A stretch of 8,824 bases of DNA from Erysipelotrichaceae bacterium. Lineage in GTDB: Bacteria; Bacillota_I; Bacilli_A; Erysipelotrichales; Erysipelotrichaceae. This document shows, in pieces, positions 1-6,280 of this stretch. The position numbers and the translations under genes were made by a program. The DNA lies in the NCBI GenBank assembly GCA_900759455.1, contig CAAEVI010000163.1, forward strand, positions 1 to 8,824, read 5' to 3'. The notes under the pieces are model-generated. The model was given only the letters and a program-made list of their open reading frames with translations. It was not told the DNA's origin and ran no database searches. Positions within the stretch are counted from its first letter, which is position 1. Each line of letters starts with the position of its first letter.

Positions 1-1140
1 AAGACCGCTGCTGTATACAATGGTATAGGGATCTTTTTTTATCTTATGCGCAGTGTCTGGTATAGATGGCGAACTTTCGTCAAACACCCATACGGCCTGG
101 GCATAGATACCCCTTTCTTCCAGTTCTTTCAAATAGGCCGCTCCTTCTTCATAACTCATGGTGAATAATGTAGTGGAAATCGCATCAGCAGCAGTACTGT
201 CATCACAAATGACAGTGACTGATCTCATCTGTTCAGCGGGATAAAGCGTAAGCGGATCAATGATATGAGAATATCGTTTGCCGTTCGCTTCATAATAGCG
301 CTGGTAGTCCCCGCTGGTAACGACGGCATGCGATCCGTTTAAGGACAGAACAGCGATATTTCCGGTCTCTTTTTCATCGGTGCCTGGCACCTGTATTCCA
401 ACACGCCATGGCTCTTCTTTTTCTTTGTTACCGATCAGCATAACATTTCCGCCGGCGTTGAGGATCGCGTTACGGACACCTGCCTCTACGAGCTCCTCCT
501 CAATTTTTTGAACGGCAAAACCTTTTGCGATACCTCCGAGATCAATTGAAACTGAGGGATCGTTGATGTAGACACTACGTTCATCACTGTTGATTTCAAC
601 GGCGTTCCAGCTGTTTTCGTTAAAAGCATCCTGCAGCTGAGACAACGGGGGTACATTTCCTGATTCTCCTTTTTCATTGAGCTCGATGCCCTTTTCCCGG
701 TATTCGTGCCATACATTCAACAGGTTTCCCTGTGTCGCATCAAAATGGCTGTTGTAGTCGGTAAACTGCTTTGCATACAACAAACATTCGATTAATGCTT
801 CATCCACTATGACGGCATGTTTACCGGCTGCGTCGTTGATCGACTTGAGATTGTTGATCGAATCATATGTATTGTAATAATCAAACAAAGAATTGTAGTA
901 AGAAAAACGTTCCTTGATAAGATTCAGATGTTTATCGAACGACGCTTGATCTGTATTCTCGGTATATGTAACAAATGTGTCAAATCCCGCATCGAGGATA
1001 GTTTCGCTGTGCTGATTGACACCGCCGTTTTGCGAACGGTTTTGGACAGCAAAATAGAAGCTGAAAAGCAGCAGCAAAAAGCAGATTGAAAACAGAAACC
1101 AAGTCCGTAAATTCTTAATATCATTATTTTTCATTTTCAT
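1..1140 (-). CDS. apbE: FAD:protein FMN transferase, ApbE family (3' end outside window)
   Basis: The reading frame is open for 380 codons from an ATG at 1140 to the left edge, so the C-terminus is missing, probably by only a few residues. ApbE enzymes take FMN from FAD and attach it to threonine in target proteins, using Mg2+. Residues about 13-31 form a hydrophobic membrane anchor with no lipobox cysteine, so the catalytic domain should lie outside the membrane. Family landmarks are D200-LGGIAKGFA, NAGGNV at 228-233, TSGDYQRY at 275-282, HIIDPLT at 292-298 and the metal-binding region DDSTAADAISTTLF at 313-326 (D319, T323). An ATG at 1134 is an equally good start, with AGGTGA five bases upstream. 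The gene is divergent from the rnf operon, whose RnfD and RnfG subunits are classic ApbE substrates; a role in flavinylating them is inferred from this position. Confidence 0.93.
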   Translation of the reverse strand, partial: MKMKNNDIKNLRTWFLFSICFLLLLFSFYFAVQNRSQNGGVNQHSETILDAGFDTFVTYTENTDQASFDKHLNLIKERFSYYNSLFDYYNTYDSINNLKSINDAAGKHAVIVDEALIECLLYAKQFTDYNSHFDATQGNLLNVWHEYREKGIELNEKGESGNVPPLSQLQDAFNENSWNAVEINSDERSVYINDPSVSIDLGGIAKGFAVQKIEEELVEAGVRNAILNAGGNVMLIGNKEKEEPWRVGIQVPGTDEKETGNIAVLSLNGSHAVVTSGDYQRYYEANGKRYSHIIDPLTLYPAEQMRSVTVICDDSTAADAISTTLFTMSYEEGAAYLKELEERGIYAQAVWVFDESSPSIPDTAHKIKKDPYTIVYSSGL

Positions 1141-1153
1141 CACCTATTTCCTA

Positions 1154-1183
1154 ATTATAGCAAAGAAATATTTTGGTAGTCGC
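1154..1183 (-). promoter_or_regulatory. candidate promoter of apbE
   Basis: On the minus strand a perfect TATAAT (1154-1159) lies 18 bases downstream of GCGACT (1178-1183), which matches only the GAC core of a -35 box. The predicted transcript start would fall within about 7-13 bases of the two possible ATGs, leaving a very short leader and favouring the ATG at 1134. The -35 match is weak, so this is tentative. Confidence 0.35.
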
Positions 1184-1211
1184 TGTAATGATCAAAAAAG
1201 TTATTTTTCTC

Positions 1212-1239
1212 TTTTTATTTTATACTGTAGTGTTATAAT
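1212..1239 (+). promoter_or_regulatory. promoter of the rnf operon (extended -10)
   Basis: TGTTATAAT at 1231-1239 is a perfect extended -10 element (TGn followed by TATAAT). The best -35 candidate is TTTTTA at 1212-1217 with a 16-base spacer; it is poor, as is common for extended -10 promoters. Transcription would start near 1246, about 40 bases before the rnfC ATG. This rules out the TTG at 1245 as the rnfC start. A second weak hexamer, TATACT at 1221-1226, lies just upstream. Confidence 0.6.
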
Positions 1240-1286
1240 TATTATTGATTTCACATCAAAATCTATGGAAAGGAATGGTGAATACA

Positions 1287-2579
1287 ATGTCATTGTTATT
1301 GGGGCCGATGCGGCAGCATATCCCCGGTTTCAAAGAGTTGTCTGATCACAAGGACATCATTGAAGTGAAGCCTGGAAAGGAAGTGTCTATCCCTTTATTT
1401 GCCAATCACTCACAGAACTTTGAGTTATTGGTCAACGAAGGAGATAAGGTCTATGTTGGTACAAAGCTGGCCGTTTGCAATGAACGTATGACAGTGCCGA
1501 TTTACTCAAGTGTGTCAGGTGTTGTCAAAGGCGTAAAGAAAATGATGCATGCATCATTGAAACCAGTAAATCATCTGGTTATCGAACCGGATGGAAAGCA
1601 GGAAAAGATTCGTTCGTTTGAACCGATTGATTTTGAGAAGGCATCGAATGAAGAACTGGTGGAGTTTATGATGAATGCGGGAATCGTCGGCTGCGGCGGT
1701 GCTTGTTTTCCTACGTATATGAAGTATAGATCCGTTAAGGGAATTGACAAGTTGATTATTAATGCAGTGGAGTGTGAACCATTTATCACAGCAGATTATA
1801 AAATGATTCAGAAAGATGTTCAGGATATGATTTTAGGAATCCGTGTGATGAAAAAAATGGCAGGTGCAAACGAAGCTTTGATTGCCATCAAAAAATCACA
1901 TCCAGATCTGATCGATCATGTTGAAAAAGCATGCAGCACATATCCGGATATTAAGGTTGCAGCCGTTCCGGATGTATATCCGATGGGCTGGGAACGTGTG
2001 TTGGTCAGAGAGTTGATGCATAAGGAATATGAAAAACTTCCTTCTGAAGTTGGCGCTGTGGTCAACAATGCGACAACGGCCATTGCTTTTGCACGTGCAT
2101 TGACAAAAGGTGAACCGATTGTTGAAAAGGTCGTTACTATCTCAGGAGACGGCGTTAAAAATCCGGTGAATGTCTGTGTTCCGGTAGGTGTTTCTGTTCA
2201 CGAAATTATTGAAGCCTGCGGCGGATATACAGCTGAAGAAGTAAAACTGATTGCCGGGGGACCGATGATGGGAAAAACCATCGTGAATGATCAGTGGGTA
2301 GTTGACCGTGCAACGAATGCTGTTACTGTTTTGGTCAGCAGGCCATATGATTCTGTTGCCTGTCTGCGCTGCGGTAAGTGCAGCGATCACTGTCCTGCAG
2401 GGTTGCAGCCGGTTCGTATTGCACAGGCAGTAAAGGTAAATGATAAAGACGCCATGAAGAAACGTGGAGCTTTGGATTGCATTGAATGCGGATTATGTAC
2501 TTATATTTGTCCATCACGTCTGGATGTGACAGAAAATGTACGCAAAGCTAAGCGTGCCTTGATGATGGCGAGAAAATAA
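1287..2579 (+). CDS. rnfC: Rnf electron transport complex subunit C (NADH-binding Fe-S subunit)
   Basis: RnfC is the peripheral cytoplasmic subunit that exchanges electrons with NAD(H) through FMN and two [4Fe-4S] clusters. The ATG at 1287 gives 430 residues starting MSLLLGPMRQHIPGF; GGTGA five bases upstream and the promoter position support it over the TTG at 1245 and the ATG at 1275. The N-terminal barrel-like region is followed by the Rossmann-type nucleotide loop GIVGCGGACFP (132-142), VECEPF (161-166) and VYPMGWER (230-237). Two CxxCxxCxxxCP ferredoxin motifs follow: C359, C362, C365, C369 and C398, C401, C404, C408. The nucleotide loop carries Cys136 and Cys140 where I recall Leu and Thr in most homologues. 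First gene of the operon; rnfD starts 16 bases after its stop. Confidence 0.96.
   Translation: MSLLLGPMRQHIPGFKELSDHKDIIEVKPGKEVSIPLFANHSQNFELLVNEGDKVYVGTKLAVCNERMTVPIYSSVSGVVKGVKKMMHASLKPVNHLVIEPDGKQEKIRSFEPIDFEKASNEELVEFMMNAGIVGCGGACFPTYMKYRSVKGIDKLIINAVECEPFITADYKMIQKDVQDMILGIRVMKKMAGANEALIAIKKSHPDLIDHVEKACSTYPDIKVAAVPDVYPMGWERVLVRELMHKEYEKLPSEVGAVVNNATTAIAFARALTKGEPIVEKVVTISGDGVKNPVNVCVPVGVSVHEIIEACGGYTAEEVKLIAGGPMMGKTIVNDQWVVDRATNAVTVLVSRPYDSVACLRCGKCSDHCPAGLQPVRIAQAVKVNDKDAMKKRGALDCIECGLCTYICPSRLDVTENVRKAKRALMMARK
1541..1558. repeat. 18-bp perfect palindrome inside rnfC
   Basis: AATGATGCATGCATCATT is a perfect 9+9 palindrome with no spacer, lying within codons for Lys-Met-Met-His-Ala-Ser-Leu of rnfC. 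The sequence shows the symmetry directly. No function can be assigned, and it may be a product of codon choice. Confidence 0.6.
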
Positions 2580-2595
2580 GGGGAGGTAAGACAAT

Positions 2596-3756
2596 ATGAA
2601 ATTTACGTTTAATGTTTCGCCAAACCTTCGTCAGCAACAGAGCACAAAGCGCATCATGTTTGAATTGATGCTTGGTTTGGCAGTTGTATATTTATTTTCG
2701 CTTGTATATTATTTTGCTGAATATGGAAGCAGTTATGCATTACAGGATGTAATGCTCCTGCTTGTATCACTTGTTGTAGCTCTCATTACTGAAAGTGTAT
2801 TTGCTTTGGTTTTGAAGAAAGAAGTAAAAAAATATCTGAGCGGATCATTTGGCTGGATCACGGCCATCATTCTAACAATGATGTGTACGATTGACATCTC
2901 GCCTTATGCGCTCGGTGTTTCGACTTTCTTCTGTATTTTCTTTGGAAAATTATTATTTGGAGGGTTTGGAAACAATATCTTTAACCCGGCAGCATTCGGC
3001 CGAGCAGTAGTATTTAATGCGTTTGTCGGAGCAACTACGAATGTAGTTACTTCTGCAACTCCGCTAACTGTTTTGGCAACAACATTCAGCTGGCTGCCTG
3101 GAAGCGAATCGGCAATTACACAGATGATGGATTCTGTCGGCGGACTCGGTACGCTGTTTACTGGGTGGTATGCCGGAGCAATCGGAGAAACAAGTGCATT
3201 GCTGATTCTGATTGTCGGCGCAGTGCTGGCTTATCGTCAGGTGATTGACTGGCGTGTACCGGTTGTCTATTTAGGTGCTATTTTTGTCTTTACGGCAATC
3301 ATTGCTGCTTTCTGCGGCATCGGCAGTTATAACGGGCTTCCAGGATTTATATGGTATCCATTAGTTCATCTTCTGAGCGGAGGTGTTGTATTTGGAGCTG
3401 TGTTCATGCTGACAGACCCGGTTACTTCGCCGACGAGTGCACAGGGAAGAGTGCTTTTTGCACTGGGAGCAGCAATTTTAACTGTGCTGATCCGTATGAA
3501 AGCCAATCTGCCGGAGGGATGTCTCTTTTCAATATTGATTATGAATATGCTGACTCCGCTGATTGAGTCTGCAATGGATGGAAAGCAGCTTGTGATCCGC
3601 AATCGCGCACGTAAGGCGTTTGCTGGTCTTGCAATTATTGGTATTGCAGTTACTTTGCTGGCGTCCAGTACGATTACTCCTGTCACTGAGGTGTCTTCTT
3701 CTGCCAGCAGCAATGCAACTGCAGAAGTACAGGAGAACGGAGGTAATGGAGAATGA
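2596..3756 (+). CDS. rnfD: Rnf electron transport complex subunit D (membrane flavoprotein)
   Basis: This 386-residue polytopic membrane protein is homologous to NqrB and carries covalently bound FMN on the outer face. It is one of the subunits proposed to form the ion path. Hydrophobic segments run through most of the protein (for example 21-41, 51-75, 86-120, 198-215, 223-243, 257-272, 284-300, 341-358). FGNNIFNPAAFGRAVV (124-139) and MLTDPVTSPTSAQGR (271-285) are family landmarks. The likely flavinylation threonine is T155 in N149-VVTSATPL. The usual ApbE target is Dxx(S/T)GAT, so Asp is replaced by Asn and Gly by Ser here. The Ser/Ala-rich tail (366-386) is hydrophilic. GGGAGG at 2581-2586 is the ribosome site, and the stop overlaps the rnfG start as ATGA. 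Confidence 0.96.
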   Translation: MKFTFNVSPNLRQQQSTKRIMFELMLGLAVVYLFSLVYYFAEYGSSYALQDVMLLLVSLVVALITESVFALVLKKEVKKYLSGSFGWITAIILTMMCTIDISPYALGVSTFFCIFFGKLLFGGFGNNIFNPAAFGRAVVFNAFVGATTNVVTSATPLTVLATTFSWLPGSESAITQMMDSVGGLGTLFTGWYAGAIGETSALLILIVGAVLAYRQVIDWRVPVVYLGAIFVFTAIIAAFCGIGSYNGLPGFIWYPLVHLLSGGVVFGAVFMLTDPVTSPTSAQGRVLFALGAAILTVLIRMKANLPEGCLFSILIMNMLTPLIESAMDGKQLVIRNRARKAFAGLAIIGIAVTLLASSTITPVTEVSSSASSNATAEVQENGGNGE

Positions 3757-4268
3757 AAAAAATAATCCATTTAACATTGTTTCTCGCAATTGTATCAGCA
3801 ATTGCCGGAGGTGCGCTTGCTTTTGCCAATCAGGTAACTTTGCCGATTATCACTGCGAATAAAGAAGCTGCAGAAAAGCAAAGTCTTTTGGAACTGTATC
3901 CTGGTTCTTCCGTTGAAGATTTTACGGCAGTTGATTATACAGGTGATTCGACAACGATTCAGAAAGTCTATGAATATAAAGGCGAGGATCTTGTTTTCAG
4001 TATGTCTGTGAGCGGCTACAGTGAAGGAACTACATTCCTTGTTTCCATCGACAGCGATGGCAAAATTGTAAATTATAAAGGTATGAGCAATGGTGATACA
4101 AAAGGCCTAGGCTCAAGAGTACTGGATGATGAAACATTTATCAATGGTTTGATTGGACATGATGCTTCAGGAAAGCTTGATACCATTTCCGGAGCTACTT
4201 ATTCAAGTCAGCCAGTGGTAGATGGTATTGCCGAAGCTGCGAAAGTAGCGGAACAGCTTAGAAAGTAG
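3753..4268 (+). CDS. rnfG: Rnf electron transport complex subunit G (FMN-binding subunit)
   Basis: RnfG is a small membrane-anchored protein whose extracytoplasmic domain carries covalent FMN and relays electrons within the Rnf complex. The 171-residue product has an N-terminal membrane helix (about 4-26) followed by an FMN-binding domain. It contains NGDTKGLGSRV, the counterpart of the usual TPGLG stretch, and a textbook ApbE target, D143-TISGAT, with T149 as the predicted flavinylated residue. The start codon overlaps the rnfD stop by four bases (ATGA at 3753-3756), with GGAGG at 3739-3743 inside rnfD, so translation is coupled. Its length is close to the short end of the family, as in other Gram-positive RnfG proteins. 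Confidence 0.95.
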   Translation: MKKIIHLTLFLAIVSAIAGGALAFANQVTLPIITANKEAAEKQSLLELYPGSSVEDFTAVDYTGDSTTIQKVYEYKGEDLVFSMSVSGYSEGTTFLVSIDSDGKIVNYKGMSNGDTKGLGSRVLDDETFINGLIGHDASGKLDTISGATYSSQPVVDGIAEAAKVAEQLRK

Positions 4269-4281
4269 AAGGTGAAGATGC

Positions 4282-4941
4282 ATGAATAGATGGAAAAATT
4301 TTACTGCAGGTTTTTTGCGTGAGAACCCTGTATTCTCTCTGTACCTGGGATTATGCTCTACACTTGCCATTACAACGACACTGAACAATGCGATCGGTAT
4401 GGGTGTTGCCGTTATTGCTGTTTTGATTATGTCAAATGTCGTGATCTCACTTTTGCGTAATATCACTCCTAAGGAAATTCGTATTCCTGTTTATATCGTA
4501 GTTATCGCAACTCTTGTAAAAATTATACAGATGCTTATTCAGGCTTATGCGCCTGCTTTGGATACATCTTTAGGTACTTTCATTCCATTGATTGTCGTTA
4601 ACTGTATCATTTTAGGACGTGCGGAAGCATTTGCGTCAAAAAACGGCGTTCTGGATTCCGCTTTGGATGGCTTAGGCATGGGTCTGGGCTATACATGTTC
4701 TATTGTGTTGATGTCATTGATTCGAGAAATATTATCGACAGGAATGATCAGTTTCAGCAACCCGTTTGATGCAGCGCAAATGCTGTTTCAGATACGTCTG
4801 ATTCCTGAAGATTTTGTAATTTCTCTGTTTTCTCAGCCTTTTGGTGCATTTTGTACTTTTGCCTGTCTGGCAGCAGCACTGGCAGCATACAAAGATCACC
4901 AGGCTAAAAAACAGGCTGCTTTAGAGAAGGAGGCAAAGTAA
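4282..4941 (+). CDS. rnfE: Rnf electron transport complex subunit E (membrane subunit)
   Basis: RnfE is homologous to NqrD, and with RnfA it forms the membrane pair that holds an intramembrane [2Fe-2S] cluster. The 219-residue product is highly hydrophobic, with about six membrane segments. The two expected cluster cysteines are present: C25 in YLGLCSTLA and C108 in VVNCIILGRAEAFA. GMGLGYTCSIVLMSLIREIL (residues 132-151) matches the family's conserved helix. The C-terminus (from about 203) is a charged cytoplasmic tail rich in Lys, Ala and Glu. AGGTGA at 4270-4275 sets the ATG at 4282; the nearby ATG at 4278 runs into a stop after three codons. rnfA begins one base after the stop. Confidence 0.95.
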   Translation: MNRWKNFTAGFLRENPVFSLYLGLCSTLAITTTLNNAIGMGVAVIAVLIMSNVVISLLRNITPKEIRIPVYIVVIATLVKIIQMLIQAYAPALDTSLGTFIPLIVVNCIILGRAEAFASKNGVLDSALDGLGMGLGYTCSIVLMSLIREILSTGMISFSNPFDAAQMLFQIRLIPEDFVISLFSQPFGAFCTFACLAAALAAYKDHQAKKQAALEKEAK

Positions 4942-4942
4942 G

Positions 4943-5518
4943 ATGGGTGAATTGTTTACATTGCTGATTACCTGTGTATTTATCAATAACGTTGTATTGA
5001 ATCAGTTCCTTGGTATGTGTCCGTTCATGGGCGTATCAAAAAAAGCCAGCAGTGCCATTGGTATGGGAGTTGCGGTTACATTTGTAATTGTTGCAGCAAG
5101 CATTGTTACTTATCTGTTATACTATTTCGTCTTAGCGCCGCTGCAGATTCAGTTTATGGATCTGATTACTTTCATTCTTGTCATCGCATCGTTGGTACAG
5201 CTTACAGAAATGTTCATCAAAAAAACAAGTCCGTCTCTGTACAAGTCTTTGGGTGTTTATCTTCCTTTGATCACTACGAACTGTGTTGTTTTAAATGTAT
5301 GCCTGGAAAATATTCAGCAGCAGTATGATTTTGTACATATGCTGGTGTATTCTGTTGCAACACCGCTGGGCTTTGCGTTGGTATTGTACATTTTCTCAAC
5401 TATTCGTGAACGTCTGGATGCATGTGAGGTTCCAAATCCGTTTAAAGGAAATCCGATTGCATTGATCGTTGCCGGTATCATGGCACTTGCCTTCGGTGGA
5501 TTGGCAGGTCTAGTTTAA
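4943..5518 (+). CDS. rnfA: Rnf electron transport complex subunit A (membrane subunit)
   Basis: RnfA is homologous to NqrE and pairs with RnfE as an inverted-topology partner. The product has 191 residues, the normal family length, with about six membrane helices. The [2Fe-2S] ligand candidates are C26 in NQFLGMCPFMGVS and C114 in LITTNCVVLNVCL, with a further Cys at 120. The start is preceded by AAGGAGG near 4926-4932, inside the end of rnfE, and the spacing implies coupled translation. Its stop codon shares one base with the ATG of the next small gene (TAATG at 5516-5520). Confidence 0.96.
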   Translation: MGELFTLLITCVFINNVVLNQFLGMCPFMGVSKKASSAIGMGVAVTFVIVAASIVTYLLYYFVLAPLQIQFMDLITFILVIASLVQLTEMFIKKTSPSLYKSLGVYLPLITTNCVVLNVCLENIQQQYDFVHMLVYSVATPLGFALVLYIFSTIRERLDACEVPNPFKGNPIALIVAGIMALAFGGLAGLV

Positions 5519-5697
5519 TGCAGTCTTCAGTTGTAATCACGGCAGTTTTGTTCTTTGCTGTCTTGGGAGGCATTTATGCTGCAGCTTATTATCTGAATCA
5601 TAAGACACCAAGACCGAAAGGCTGTGAAGATTTGAAGCCGCAATGCAGAGGCTGTCATGATAAAAACTGTATGAATAATCCGGATTATCATCGATAG
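5518..5697 (+). CDS. 59-residue Cys-rich single-pass membrane protein inside the rnf operon
   Basis: I do not recognise this gene as a named family. Its ATG overlaps the rnfA stop (TAATG), and its stop is 14 bases before the rnfB ATG, so it is cotranscribed and probably coupled to rnfA. A hydrophobic helix (about 4-25) is followed by a basic stretch (NHKTPRPK) and a tail with four cysteines: C36, C43, C46 and C51, spaced x6, x2, x4. The basic segment after the helix predicts that the Cys tail is cytoplasmic. Four cysteines in 16 residues could bind a [4Fe-4S] cluster or zinc. The layout (helix plus Cys tail) recalls the N-terminus of RnfB and the FeoB-associated Cys-rich proteins, but the spacing differs from both. 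A role in electron input or assembly of Rnf is inferred from position only. Confidence 0.8.
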   Translation: MQSSVVITAVLFFAVLGGIYAAAYYLNHKTPRPKGCEDLKPQCRGCHDKNCMNNPDYHR

Positions 5698-5711
5698 AAA
5701 GGAAGGGTTTT

Positions 5712-6020
5712 ATGATAGCAGCTATTGTAATGATGCTTGTTTTGGGAGCTGTTTTAGGCTTAGGACTGGGCATTGCAGACAAGTATTTAAAAGTTGAAGT
5801 TGACGAACGCGTTGAAAAAGTTACGGAAATGCTTCCAAACTATAACTGTGGAGGCTGCGGATATGCAGGGTGCAGTAATTTGGCAGAAGCACTTGTTTCT
5901 GGAGAAATTGCGACTGTTTCCTGTCGTCCTTGCAAACCTGAACGCCGTCAGGAAATTGCTGATTATTTGAATAATACACCGGGTCCTGATGGAACTTGTG
6001 TTAATGTCAAGGCATTGTGA
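5712..6020 (+). CDS. rnfB: short Rnf complex subunit B lacking the ferredoxin domain
   Basis: RnfB is the membrane-anchored Fe-S subunit that takes electrons from ferredoxin. This product has an N-terminal helix (1-22), an acidic linker, then a four-helix Fe-S domain with C46, C49, C54 and C71 in the canonical CxxCxxxxC-x16-C spacing (NYNCGGCGYAGC). Extra cysteines are C74 and C96. At 102 residues it is far shorter than E. coli RsxB (about 190) or clostridial RnfB (over 250). It ends in the linker where the 2x[4Fe-4S] ferredoxin-like module should begin. No Cys-rich reading continues downstream; the operon terminator starts about 30 bases after the stop. This therefore looks like a clean domain-scale absence, not a frameshift. 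GGAAGG at 5701-5706 is the ribosome site. Confidence 0.93.
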   Translation: MIAAIVMMLVLGAVLGLGLGIADKYLKVEVDERVEKVTEMLPNYNCGGCGYAGCSNLAEALVSGEIATVSCRPCKPERRQEIADYLNNTPGPDGTCVNVKAL

Positions 6021-6050
6021 TTAAATTCATGATCTAAAGATACAGCTTCA

Positions 6051-6092
6051 AAAAATCCCTTCTTACTGTGGAAACCAGTAGGAAGGGTTTTT
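6051..6092 (+). terminator. intrinsic terminator of the rnf operon
   Basis: A 12-bp stem CCCTTCTTACTG (6057-6068) pairs with CAGTAGGAAGGG (6076-6087), with one G-U wobble and a 7-base loop. It is followed by TTTTTC and preceded by AAAAA. It lies about 30 bases after the rnfB stop and closes the operon. Confidence 0.9.
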
Positions 6093-6196
6093 CTTTTGTA
6101 CAGAACGCCGATTAAAAATGATAACACATGATGACTGAAGAGATATGGTAAAGATGCTGCAGCTTTTCATTATCCTGATCACCTTATATATCAGAC

Positions 6197-6234
6197 AAAA
6201 AAAAGGATGCTTCCGCAGATTCATGGAAACATCC
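6197..6234 (-). terminator. intrinsic terminator of the comK-like gene
   Basis: GGATGCTTCC (6205-6214) pairs with GGAAACATCC (6225-6234) apart from one mismatch, with a 10-base loop. On the minus strand the stem is followed by eight T residues (6197-6204). It lies about 50 bases beyond the stop of the comK-like gene and faces the rnf terminator, so the two convergent units are insulated from each other. The short T run on the other side (6236-6241) may give some termination in the plus direction too. Confidence 0.8.
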
Positions 6235-6280
6235 GTGTTTTTGCTTTGATTTACACTGGAGCAAGTTAATCTTTTCTCTT

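Noticed and set aside
817..1089. 90-codon plus-strand open frame
   Set aside because: It lies wholly inside the well-supported apbE gene on the other strand and has no recognisable protein features.
1245..1286. TTG at 1245 as the rnfC start, giving 14 extra residues
   Set aside because: It lies at the predicted transcription start, has no ribosome site, and the extra residues do not resemble RnfC. The ATG at 1287 fits the promoter, ribosome site and family start.
3366..3770. 134-codon minus-strand open frame opposite rnfD
   Set aside because: It is antisense to strongly conserved RnfD sequence, shows no family resemblance, and is explained by codon bias of rnfD.
6021..6056. A frameshifted remainder of rnfB after its stop codon
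   Set aside because: No CxxCxxC-type motif appears in any frame before the terminator, and the coding sequence up to the stop is well formed.
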